Assembly (NCBI GenBank): GCA_963703655.1
Contig: CAVPFA010000003.1
Location: 806,001-870,000, forward strand
Direction of reading: 5' to 3'
Source of the DNA: CAVPFA01 sp963703655
GTDB taxonomy: Bacteria; Actinomycetota; Acidimicrobiia; Acidimicrobiales; Bog-793
Length of the DNA stretch: 64,000 bases
Below, piece after piece: positions 27,701 to 36,180 of this stretch. The stretch's first letter is position 1, and each line of letters starts with the position of its first letter. A program made the translations under genes and the position numbers. The notes beneath the pieces were generated by a model. The model was not told the origin of the DNA and did no database searches. It was given only the letters and a program-made list of their open reading frames with translations.

Positions 27701-28013
27701 GGCCGCTCCTCGGCTGGGTGCCTCGCCTATTATTTTGCTCGCCCTTCGACTAGACACTTCGTCTATTGGTGACCACGTCTGCCGTTTGAGCAAGGCATTC
27801 GGGTCCATCGGTCGTACCCAATGATTGGTCGTACTTGAGGATCGGCCGATAGAAAGGCCGGCCCCCACGGGGGGTCCAGCGGGCGTCGAGATTCGAATGG
27901 TCAAGGTTCGCCTGCTGCGCGTCTCTAACCGGGCTCCTCATGGTATTATCGATCAAACAAGACCCGCCCGGACCCCGCGGTTACAGCTCAACCGGTCGTC
28001 GTGCGGGAGGACC
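27701..28013. promoter_or_regulatory. 313-base leader of the GGDEF-EAL gene
   Basis: No gene seen. The frame of the next gene is open back to 27825, but that stretch is low quality and lacks a ribosome site. An inverted repeat TAGAC-ACTTC-GTCTA (27751-27765) sits in a locally AT-richer patch (TATTATTTTGC), so this is the likely promoter/operator region. Confidence 0.35.
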
Positions 28014-29885
28014 ATGCCGAGTGAACAGCAGCTCTCTAACGTATTGAGCGAGTTCGCCCGGACCATGGTGACGGATTTTCCGATCCAGTCGATTCTTGAT
28101 CACCTCGTGGAACGCATCGTGGTCATCATGCCCATCACTGCTGCGGGGGTGACACTCATCTCGCCCGGTGTCGGACCCCAATATGTCGCCGCCTCGGACG
28201 AGTCCGCTTTGCTCTTTGAAGCGCTGCAGACCGAGCTCGGCGAAGGACCATGTCTTGCGGCCTACCACACGGGCGAAGCCGTAGCCGTGTCAGATCTGCG
28301 AGACGAGCAACGCTTCCCGAATTTCGCACCCCGGGCCTTGGGAGCCGGACTGGGGGCGGTGTTCACTTTCCCGCTGCGTCACGGTGAGGGCCAGCTCGGC
28401 GCGCTCGATCTGTACCGAACCACTCCCGGGCCGCTCTCCTTCAAGTCAATGACGGCCGCGCAAACACTTGCCGACGTCGCGGCGGCCTACCTTCTCAACG
28501 CCCAGGCCCGCGCCGAGCTGGAAGACTCCTCGGAGCGATCTCGCGAGGCGTCCCTCCACGACGCCCTGACTGGGCTGCCGAACCGGGCCCTCATGATGGA
28601 GCGGCTCGAGCAAGCGTCCCTCCGGGGGCGACGATCCGGCAGGACTTCGGCAGTTCTGTTCATCGACCTCGACCGGTTCAAGGCCGTGAACGACACCTAC
28701 GGTCACCGGGTCGGCGACGAGCTGCTGAAAGCCGTGGCTAAGCGGCTCTCCGCGCTGCTACGGCCCGGCGATACGGTCGCCCGCCTCGCCGGCGACGAGT
28801 TCGTCATCTTGTGCGAAGACCTCGACAACCGGTCGCAGGCGACCGCGATCGTGGCCCGGGTCGACGCCGCACTGGCACGCCCGTTCGTCGTCTTAGGCAC
28901 GGACTTGGCCATGACCGCCAGCGTCGGGATCGCCTTCGCCGATCGCGACGACGCGGCCTCGGAGATTCTCCTCCACAATGCGGATGTCGCGATGTACCAA
29001 GCCAAGCGCAAAGGACTGCCGCGCCGTCACGACCTCGACCTGCACCCCAAGCCGCCAGCCACCCCCGTCGGCCTGGAGTGGGACCTGCACTGGGCACTGG
29101 GGCGCGGCGAGCTGCGTACCGAATACCAGCCGGTCGTTTCCGCCCCAGACGGACGAATTACCGGGGTCGAGGCCCTGCTGCGTTGGATGCACCCGACCCG
29201 AGGGATGGTGCCGCCGGCGACTCTCATCCCGCTTGCCGAACAATCCGGCCTGATCACCGAGATCGGGCAATGGGTCCTCGCACAGGCCTGGGTGGACCGG
29301 CACCATTGGCAAACCCAGCGCAGTGCCGGCAACCTCTCCATGTCCGTGAACGTATCGGCTCACCAGCTCGGATCCCCCAGCTTCGCCGCCAACGTCGCCG
29401 GTGTGCTCAGTACCGCAGACACCGATCCCCACCTGTTGACGCTGGAAGTTACCGAGAGCGTCTTCGTTCGCGACAGCGAACGTGCTCTTGCCGTGCTGAA
29501 GGACCTGAAGGACATCGGGGTCATGCTCGCCATTGACGACTTCGGGACCGGTTACTCCTCGCTCAGCTACCTCAAACAGTTCCCCATCGATATCGTGAAG
29601 ATCGACCAAGCCTTCGTCGCGGACCTGGGACAGGATCTGGTCAGTCGGACGATCGTCGGTGCCGTGGTCCGACTTGCCCACGGCCTCGGTATGACCGTAG
29701 TCGCCGAGGGAGTGGAGACCGCCGAGCAGCACCAGGAACTCATCAGGCTCGGCTGCGACTTCTGCCAGGGTTTCTACTTCGCTCGACCTCTGCCATCCAC
29801 CACGTTCGAGGCGCTGATTCACGACTTCACGGGCGACAGCAGTCCGCATTTGCCGATACCCAGCCGGGTCGGCATCTCTTGTTAG
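28014..29885 (+). CDS. GAF-GGDEF-EAL cyclic-di-GMP signalling protein
   Basis: 623-residue cytoplasmic protein with three domains: GAF (about 20-165; GEGPCLAAYHTGEAVAVSDL), GGDEF diguanylate cyclase (about 185-345; SLHDALTGLPNRALMMERL, FIDLDRFKAVNDTYGHRVGD, RLAGDEFVILCEDL) and EAL phosphodiesterase (about 360-610). The signature loop is AGDEF rather than GGDEF, a variant compatible with activity. The EAL domain keeps VEALLRW, SMSVNVSAHQL, LEVTESVF, AIDDFGTGYSSLSYL and VVAEGVE, so c-di-GMP hydrolysis is likely. The small-molecule GAF sensor probably sets the balance. ATG 28014 follows GGGAGGACC; longer starts back to 27825 are unsupported. It follows the surface-protein/sortase genes in the same direction. 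Confidence 0.9.
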   Translation: MPSEQQLSNVLSEFARTMVTDFPIQSILDHLVERIVVIMPITAAGVTLISPGVGPQYVAASDESALLFEALQTELGEGPCLAAYHTGEAVAVSDLRDEQRFPNFAPRALGAGLGAVFTFPLRHGEGQLGALDLYRTTPGPLSFKSMTAAQTLADVAAAYLLNAQARAELEDSSERSREASLHDALTGLPNRALMMERLEQASLRGRRSGRTSAVLFIDLDRFKAVNDTYGHRVGDELLKAVAKRLSALLRPGDTVARLAGDEFVILCEDLDNRSQATAIVARVDAALARPFVVLGTDLAMTASVGIAFADRDDAASEILLHNADVAMYQAKRKGLPRRHDLDLHPKPPATPVGLEWDLHWALGRGELRTEYQPVVSAPDGRITGVEALLRWMHPTRGMVPPATLIPLAEQSGLITEIGQWVLAQAWVDRHHWQTQRSAGNLSMSVNVSAHQLGSPSFAANVAGVLSTADTDPHLLTLEVTESVFVRDSERALAVLKDLKDIGVMLAIDDFGTGYSSLSYLKQFPIDIVKIDQAFVADLGQDLVSRTIVGAVVRLAHGLGMTVVAEGVETAEQHQELIRLGCDFCQGFYFARPLPSTTFEALIHDFTGDSSPHLPIPSRVGISC

Positions 29886-29902
29886 CACCGGCGTGTTCGA
29901 TC

Positions 29903-30973
29903 ATGGCGCGCATGGACCTGCGCCGGCGGGCAGGGGCGGCGGTGCTCGCATCGGTTGCGTTGCTGTCATTGGCCACCGCCGCCGGGGCGGCCTTGCCTGG
30001 AGCGAGAAACGAGGCCCGCGCCCGCATCGCCTCGACGCAAGGCCTGGTGGGCGTCATCGTGGAACCTTCGGAACTCGGGTCCACTGCAGGAATGAAGCCG
30101 ATCTATTCCTTCGTGCTGGCGGCGAAGAGGTGGGTCGACATCACCATGTACGAACTGGTCGACCCGGCCATGGTCAAGGACCTCATCACAGATCGAAGGC
30201 GCGGCGTGGACGTTCGCGTCATCCTCGACACGAACCGAGAGAAGAGCCGCAATTTACCGACCTTCGACGCCCTCAGGGCAGGCGGTGTCGAGGTCGTCTG
30301 GGCGAATAGCAAGTACGAGGCAACCCATCAGAAGACCATCACGGTCGATGGCGTCGAGTCGCTAGTCCTGTCGGCCAACCTCACGGCCGAGTACTACACG
30401 ACAACGCGCGACTTCGGCGTCTTCGACACCAATCGAGCCGACGTCTCCGCGATCGTTGCCGTCTTCAATGCGGACTTCGCACATAAGTCGATCACACCGC
30501 CGGACGGGGCGACCCTCGTCTGGAGCCCCGGCTCGCAAACCCAGATGTTGGGCGTGATAACCGGAGCACGCCATACCTTGTCGATCGAGAACGAGGAGAT
30601 GGGCGACTCCACGATCACCCGGGCGATCGTCGCTGCGGCCAGGCGAGGTGTGACGGTCGAGGTCACGATGACCGCCGATAGTGAGTACGACAGCGACTGG
30701 GCCTCGATCGTCGCAGCCGGAGGGCACGTGCACCTCTACACGAACAGCTCGTCGGACCTGTACATCCATGCCAAGACAACGATCGCGGACGCCGGCCAGG
30801 CTACGAGACGGATCTATGTCGGCAGTATCAACTTTTCTCGTGCGTCGATGAACGACAACCGCGAGCTCGGGATCATCACGACCAATGCGAGCGTCGTCAG
30901 GGGTATCGACACGGTTGTAACGAGGGACTTCAGCAACTGCAACCGGGCGACGGACTGCAAGAACTACCCCTGA
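29903..30973 (+). CDS. Exported phospholipase D-like protein
   Basis: About 356 residues with a Sec signal (RRRAGAAVLASVALLSLATA ending at AGAALP). Two complete HKD motifs are present: HQKTITVD near residue 142 and HAKTTIAD near residue 290, with NLTAEYY and SINFSRASMNDNRELG after them, the layout of a bilobed PLD/nuclease-superfamily phosphodiesterase. The second half contains IENEEMGDSTITRAIVAAA, common to cardiolipin-synthase/PLD-like proteins. An extracellular or envelope phosphodiesterase is expected; lipid and nucleic-acid substrates are both possible. ATG 29903 was chosen; a TTG at 29879 would overlap the preceding stop and adds nothing to the signal peptide. Confidence 0.85.
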   Translation: MARMDLRRRAGAAVLASVALLSLATAAGAALPGARNEARARIASTQGLVGVIVEPSELGSTAGMKPIYSFVLAAKRWVDITMYELVDPAMVKDLITDRRRGVDVRVILDTNREKSRNLPTFDALRAGGVEVVWANSKYEATHQKTITVDGVESLVLSANLTAEYYTTTRDFGVFDTNRADVSAIVAVFNADFAHKSITPPDGATLVWSPGSQTQMLGVITGARHTLSIENEEMGDSTITRAIVAAARRGVTVEVTMTADSEYDSDWASIVAAGGHVHLYTNSSSDLYIHAKTTIADAGQATRRIYVGSINFSRASMNDNRELGIITTNASVVRGIDTVVTRDFSNCNRATDCKNYP

Positions 30974-31050
30974 ACGTCGCGCTCCGGGCTCGCCGAATCA
31001 TTCATGGGCCGGTGACTCTTTGGCGCCCCACCCAAGAGGCGGCCCGGAAC

Positions 31051-32062
31051 TTACCGCGGCGCGGGCGCGCCCTCCATGTCCCACACCTCCGCGACCAGTT
31101 CGAGCGACCGGACTCTCGCATCAAAAGAGTGGGTCCTCGTCGAGAGCATAATCTCGTCTGCACCGGTGCGGCGTTGAAATTCGACCAGGGCCTTCCTGAC
31201 CATGTCGGGGTCCCCGATCACATGCGTCGCCATCGCCTCGTCCACGAGCGCTCGGTCGCGCGCCGAGTACGGGTAGGAGGCGGCCTCCTCGGGCGAGGGA
31301 AACCGGCCGAGACGGCCCGTTCGGAGCTGAAGGATGGAAAGAGCCGACGACTGCGAGATCCACCGGGCCTCCGCCTCGGTCGGCGCGGCAGAGCACGCTG
31401 ACGGCGATCATCGTACGGGGCTCGCTGAGGAACACCGAGGGCCGGAACGACGAGCGGTAGCGCTCGATCGCCTCGTCGACCAGACGCGGGCTGAAGTGAT
31501 AAGCGAACGAGTAGGGCAACCCGAGAATTCCGGCCAGTTCTGCGCTGAACAGTGACGATCCGAGGAGCCAGACCTCGGGGAGATATCCTCGGCCGGGAAC
31601 TGAGGCGGGATGGGTGGGCGGACCGTCGCTCTCGGCCAGGTAGCCGATCAACTCCACGACATCGTTGGGGAAGTGGTCCGCGCCGAGGTCGCCGTGCCGG
31701 CGCAGCGCCCGGGCCGTCGTCGGGTCGGTGCCTGGGGCGCGTCCGAGCCCAAGGTCGATCCGGCCCGGGTGAAGCGCCTCGAGCGTGCCGAACTGCTCGG
31801 CGACGACGAGAGGAGAGTGGTTGGGAAGCATCACGCCGCCAGAGCCGACCCGGAGGGCCGAAGTCGCACTGGCGAGGTGCGCGATGAGCACAGGGGGAGC
31901 GGAGCTGGCGACTGCGGGCATACCGTGGTGCTCCGCCACCCAGAGCCGGTTGAAGCCGAGTCGCTCGGCTGCAATGGCGAGCTGAGTCGTCTCCGCCAGC
32001 GCCTGAGCCGGAGTTGAGCCAGTCGCCACCGTGGCGAGGTCGAGAATAGAGAGGGGCACCAC
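31051..32062 (-). CDS. LLM-class flavin-dependent oxidoreductase, frameshifted
   Basis: Luciferase-like monooxygenase-fold protein (about 336 residues after repair). Seen: LSILDLATVATGSTPAQAL, LGFNRLWVAEHHGMPAVAS, LRVGSGGVMLPNHSPLVVAE, GRIDLGLGRAPGTDP and, after the break, ATHVIGDPDMVRKAL with GADEIMLSTRTHSF. One extra base at about 31383-31388 interrupts MIAVSVLC before APTEAEARWISQSSALS; correcting it restores an uninterrupted family-typical sequence. The start is taken as GTG 32062 (VVPLSILD); an earlier in-frame start at 32155 would overlap the neighbouring LLM gene. FMN or F420 use cannot be told from sequence. Confidence 0.83.
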
Positions 32063-32126
32063 GAGTGGCTCAACCTCAGAGCCGGGTATCCGATTCCCGC
32101 CCGAGGCAGTCCCAACCTTCGCGGCG

Positions 32127-32969
32127 CTACGGCTTGCCGGAGGCGCCGCCGCCACCCGGTGGGCCGGCGCTCAAGCGTGCGCGGACCTGCTCCATGCGAT
32201 CGGGTGTCTCGTGCGGCATCTCCCAGCGCGTCTCGAGCCACCAGGTGGCTCCCGCTTCGGCCCAGGGCTGCACGCGGGAAGCAGCAGCGCCAGGGTCGGT
32301 GGTCGGGGTCTCACCATCCGCGATCACATCGAACTCCTGGCCGGGTGCCTGCTCGGACAGCCAGGCCCGGAGCGCGACGAGGTCCTCGGGAGCAGGGTCG
32401 CGCCCGTCCAGCTGGTACTGCGGCACGATGCCGTCACAACGCACGACGCGCCGCATGGACCGGGACCTCGGCCAGAGGCCGACCACCCAGATGGGTATCC
32501 GATCCTGTACAGGCCGGGCCACTGACACAAGGTCGTCGCGTTCGCATGCGTAGTGATAGTGCTGGCCGTCATAGCGCATGCCGCCCGACCACAGGGTGCG
32601 GATGAGGTCGATGCCCTCATCGAGACGCTCGGCCCTCCCGCGGAGGTCCGTCACCTCACCGGTTTCCGGCAGCTCGGTGCCGAGGGCGCCGAGTCCGACG
32701 GTCAGGACTGCCCGGCCGCCCGAGAGCTGGTCGAGCGTGGCGACCTCGCTCGCAACCTTCCACGGCCGCCTCCACGGCAGCGGCGTCAGCATCGTCCCCA
32801 GGCGCACTCTCCTCGTACGAGCGGCCATCGCGGCCAGCAAGCTCCACGGGTCCACTCCGTAGGCCGCCTCCCAAACGAACACCCCGTCCCAGCCGGCACG
32901 CTCGGCCAGGATGGCCTGCTCGAGCTGCTCGGTCGCCGTCCCGCCCGGAAGCACGACTCCGTACCGCAT
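32127..32969 (-). CDS. LLM-class flavin-dependent oxidoreductase (F420-type branch)
   Basis: 280-residue TIM-barrel protein beginning MRYGVVLPGGTATEQLEQA. Seen: AERAGWDGVFVWEAAYGVDP, RRVRLGTMLTPLPWRRPWKV, LDQLSGGRAVLTVGLGA and RIPIWVVGLWPR. This resembles the actinobacterial F420-dependent LLM branch more than FMN-dependent alkane monooxygenases. It lies directly upstream of the first LLM gene on the same strand (about 65 bases between the stop and the likely next start), so the two form a unit. Substrate unknown. Confidence 0.87.
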   Translation of the reverse strand: MRYGVVLPGGTATEQLEQAILAERAGWDGVFVWEAAYGVDPWSLLAAMAARTRRVRLGTMLTPLPWRRPWKVASEVATLDQLSGGRAVLTVGLGALGTELPETGEVTDLRGRAERLDEGIDLIRTLWSGGMRYDGQHYHYACERDDLVSVARPVQDRIPIWVVGLWPRSRSMRRVVRCDGIVPQYQLDGRDPAPEDLVALRAWLSEQAPGQEFDVIADGETPTTDPGAAASRVQPWAEAGATWWLETRWEMPHETPDRMEQVRARLSAGPPGGGGASGKP

Positions 32970-33037
32970 CAGCCGTAAACCCCCGGCTCGAGGCTCCCTC
33001 TCTCGTATCCCTCACCTGCAGCGAGACAAGCCACCGG

Positions 33038-34195
33038 TCACAGCCGCCGGGCAATGACGAGCCGCTGGATGTCGGAGGTGCCTTCCTCGATCTCCTCGAG
33101 CTTGGCGTCCCGCATCCACTTCTCGACCGGATAGTCCCGCGAATATCCCCAACCTCCGAGCGTCTGAACTGCTGCCCAGGTCGACCACATCGCCGTCTCG
33201 GAGGCGAACAGCTTCGCCATGGCGGCCTCCTTGGTGACTGGCGCTCCCGCGTCGTACAGCTTCGCGGCCCGCCAGGTGAGCAGGCGGGCCGCGTCGACGC
33301 GGGTGGCCATGTCGGCTAGGCGGAACCCGACCGCCTGGTGCGTCACGATCGGGCGCCCGAACGTCTGCCGTTGTTTGGCGTAGTCGACGGCGTACTCGAG
33401 CGCCGCTCGAGCCAGCCCGGTGGCAGCAGCGGCCAGCACGATGCGCGAATGGTCGAACGTCCTCATGAGCGTCGAAAAGGCCCGCCCCTCCTCGCCGAGC
33501 AACCGGTCCGGCGGGAGCGCCACGTCGTCGAGAAATATCTCCCGGCTCTGGAGCGCCCGCTGACCCATGCGACGCAGCAGGCCGCCGAAGCTGACGCCGG
33601 GATCGTCCTTTCGCACTAGGAACGTCGTAACGCCGCGTGCTCCGGCGCCCGGGTCGATGGTGGCGTAGATCACGTACAGCTCGCTGACGCCGGCGTTCGA
33701 TGCCCACGTCTTTTGTCCCGACAGCCGGTAGCCGTGCGCCGTGCGAACCGCCCGAGTCGCAATCGCGGCTGCATCCGAGCCCGCACCCGGCTCGGTGAGA
33801 GCCAGCGTCGTCATAACCGGTCGCTCGCCACCGATCGGGGTGAGCCACTCGTAGCGTTGCTCCTCGGTGCCTGTCTCGAGGATGGGACCCGCGTAAAAGC
33901 CGCCGGAGGTGATCAGGTTCCCGATGCCAGCACAGCCGAAACAGAGCTCCTCCTGCACGATGCACTGGGTGACGGTGTCGGTGATCCCGCCGCCTGCGTA
34001 CTCCTCGGGGAGCATGAACGACGTCAGCCCCACCTTGGCGGCCTTGAACCAGACGTCCCACGGCACGTCTGTTTCAGCCTCGTCGACGGCTGGCGCGATC
34101 GGGCGGATCTCGTGGAGTGCGAACTCGCGAGAAAGCTGCCTGATGTGACGCTGCTCGTCGGTGATCCCGATTACGTCCCAGCCTGACGTGCTCAT
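33038..34195 (-). CDS. Acyl-CoA dehydrogenase
   Basis: 385-residue FAD enzyme of beta-oxidation or amino-acid catabolism. Seen: FALHEIRPIAPAVDEAE, LALTEPGAGSDAAAIATRA (FAD/substrate segment), GQKTWASNAGVSELYVIYA, RQTFGRPIVTHQAVGFRLAD and QTLGGWGYSRDYPVEKWMRD. The catalytic base Glu is in the canonical C-terminal position (EEIEEGTSDIQRLVIARRL). Length and motif order are complete. The gene reads toward the LLM gene with 68 bases between them on the same strand. Chain-length preference cannot be inferred. Confidence 0.93.
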   Translation of the reverse strand: MSTSGWDVIGITDEQRHIRQLSREFALHEIRPIAPAVDEAETDVPWDVWFKAAKVGLTSFMLPEEYAGGGITDTVTQCIVQEELCFGCAGIGNLITSGGFYAGPILETGTEEQRYEWLTPIGGERPVMTTLALTEPGAGSDAAAIATRAVRTAHGYRLSGQKTWASNAGVSELYVIYATIDPGAGARGVTTFLVRKDDPGVSFGGLLRRMGQRALQSREIFLDDVALPPDRLLGEEGRAFSTLMRTFDHSRIVLAAAATGLARAALEYAVDYAKQRQTFGRPIVTHQAVGFRLADMATRVDAARLLTWRAAKLYDAGAPVTKEAAMAKLFASETAMWSTWAAVQTLGGWGYSRDYPVEKWMRDAKLEEIEEGTSDIQRLVIARRL

Positions 34196-34246
34196 CGATC
34201 GAACGTCTTGCGTCGAGTCTTGGCCATTCGTCTCTGGCTTATCATC

Positions 34247-35941
34247 TCATTCACCAGGCGTGCGCTTCGGGCCCAGAGCGGTGACGGCCTCGTCGACCGA
34301 AGTAAAGACGTGCTCGGAACCGATACGTTCGAGCAGGCCGCTTCGAGCCAGGCCTTGGCACAAGTGCGCGCCTGCTCGGGCTATGGCGAATTCGACGTGG
34401 TCCCGATCGAGTTGGTCGAGCACCACCGCAAGCGCACGCGACCCTGTGTAGTCGATGTCGCTCATCCCCAGTGCGTCGAGCACGAGAAGCTCCGGCATCC
34501 CGCCGGCGTGCGCCAGCGCACCCATGAGCTCGGCTCGGAAGTGGACCGCGTTCGCGTACCAAAGCGGCGTGGCAAAGAGCACGACCAAGACCCCGGGCAC
34601 CTGGGCGGCCTTGTTGTCGGTGGCACTGAGAGGTGCCCAGCTCGTCGTGTCCGGAATGCGGCCGAGGACGTGCATCTGAGGGCGCGCGCTGAGCCTCGCT
34701 CGGTCGAGAACGGCAAGGCCGACCGCGACGCCGATGCCCTGCTCGATCCCGACGACGGCAACCGTGAGCAACGTGACCACCGCGAGCCCGAACTCGAACA
34801 GGTCGAAGCGTGCGATGCCCGCGAGCTCGCGGGGGTGGAAGATCCGCGTCGCCACGAAGATCAGCACTCCGGCCAGGGTCGCCAACGGTACGTCCTTCAA
34901 CGAACCCGCAGCGGGGACAAGCAGCGCAAGCGCGAGCGCAGCGCCGAGACCCGCAGCCTGGGTGCGGCCGCCCGCCGAGGCCACAACGGCGGTCCGGGGA
35001 GGGCTCGCGTTCACGGGAAAGGAGCCCGAAAATCCCGCCAGGATGCTTCCCGCTCCCACGCCGAGGAAGTCTCTCCCCACGTCCACCTCGTAGCCACCCT
35101 GATCGGCGAAGGCACGACTCGTAGCCGCCGACTGGCTGATGACCACGAGGGCGACCACGAGGGCGATCGGCGCGACATGGTCCAATGCGGACCACGACAC
35201 GCCCTCCAATCCGAAGCGCGGAGCGCCGTGTCCGAACCTGCCGAGAACGGCAACACCGTGGGAGCGAAGGTTGAAGACGCCGACGGCGACGGTGGAGCCG
35301 ATCAGGGCGACGAGCGCGCCAGGCAGCCTGCGATTCGCTCGCCGCACGACAAGGACCACGGCGAAGGTGGCGGCAGCAATGCCGAGAGCCCAGTGGTTCG
35401 TCTGGTCGAGCCGTCCCGCCACCGCCGCGATTCGATGGAGCGTGGAGCCGCTGACGGAGGGAAGACCCAGGAGGTCGGGAAGCTGGTGCACGACAATTAT
35501 CACCGCTACGCCCGCGAGAAAGCCGGTCCGGATGGGCGCTGACAGCAATTCGCCTATCCAGCCGAGCCCCAGCAGACCGACGAGAGCCACGATCGCTCCC
35601 ACCATCACCGCGAGGATCCCGACCAACTCGACGAAGCGGGACGAGCCAACCGGAGCAAGGTGTCCGATCCCAACCGCGAACAGGGGGGCGATTGTCGAGT
35701 CCGCTCCGACCGACATTTGTGGGTTTGACCCGAGTGTCGCGAAAAGCACCGTGCCGGCGATGAACGCGTAGAAGGCGGTGACAGGAGGCATGCCGGCGAG
35801 CCTGGAAGTCGCAAGTTGCTCCGGCACCGCAACTGCGAGCAAGGCTAGGGCGGCGAGAGCATCGGGCCCGGCCAACGCCGAGCTGTAGCCGCGCAAGGTG
35901 GGAAAGAGGCCTAGCAGGTGCTGGCGTTCGCCATAGGGCAC
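34247..35941 (-). CDS. SulP-family anion transporter with STAS domain
   Basis: About 564 residues from GTG 35941; the frame is open to 36130 but the extra sequence is not membrane-like, so the start is uncertain. The membrane domain (about 12-14 segments) starts with GYSSALAGPDALAALALLAV and contains the SulP pattern AVPEQLATSRLAGMPPVTAF, then GSNPQMSVGADSTIAPLFAV and GFSGSFPVNASPPRTAVVA. The C-terminal ~110 residues are a STAS domain (VLVVLFATPLWYANAVHF, LLVLDALGMSDIDYTGSRAL). SulP members carry sulfate, bicarbonate or dicarboxylates; which one cannot be read. It is divergent from the amino-acid permease with a promoter-sized gap. Confidence 0.88.
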   Translation of the reverse strand: MPYGERQHLLGLFPTLRGYSSALAGPDALAALALLAVAVPEQLATSRLAGMPPVTAFYAFIAGTVLFATLGSNPQMSVGADSTIAPLFAVGIGHLAPVGSSRFVELVGILAVMVGAIVALVGLLGLGWIGELLSAPIRTGFLAGVAVIIVVHQLPDLLGLPSVSGSTLHRIAAVAGRLDQTNHWALGIAAATFAVVLVVRRANRRLPGALVALIGSTVAVGVFNLRSHGVAVLGRFGHGAPRFGLEGVSWSALDHVAPIALVVALVVISQSAATSRAFADQGGYEVDVGRDFLGVGAGSILAGFSGSFPVNASPPRTAVVASAGGRTQAAGLGAALALALLVPAAGSLKDVPLATLAGVLIFVATRIFHPRELAGIARFDLFEFGLAVVTLLTVAVVGIEQGIGVAVGLAVLDRARLSARPQMHVLGRIPDTTSWAPLSATDNKAAQVPGVLVVLFATPLWYANAVHFRAELMGALAHAGGMPELLVLDALGMSDIDYTGSRALAVVLDQLDRDHVEFAIARAGAHLCQGLARSGLLERIGSEHVFTSVDEAVTALGPKRTPGE

Positions 35942-36180
35942 CCTGGCAAGCGATCGCGACCTCCTCCCTACCACCGGATCATCATTGCCGATCAGTGCGT
36001 ATAGACCGGTCGGTATTGCCGCCCAAACAGCAGGCAGGACCGAAGGCCGGACCGGCCCCACTCGCTGCGCTCGAGGCCGACCCTCCCCGCCCACCCCGAC
36101 TTCTTGACTTGCTGTCGACGTCCTGGTCAAATGGTGCGCACCGAATGGCTGCTAAACGCCTTTCGGGGAGGGGGGCCTCG

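Noticed and set aside
2107..27765. Shared operator between the marR gap (AGAC-TTC-GTCT) and the GGDEF-EAL leader (TAGAC-ACTTC-GTCTA)
   Set aside because: The arms are short and the spacers differ; the match is within chance expectation.
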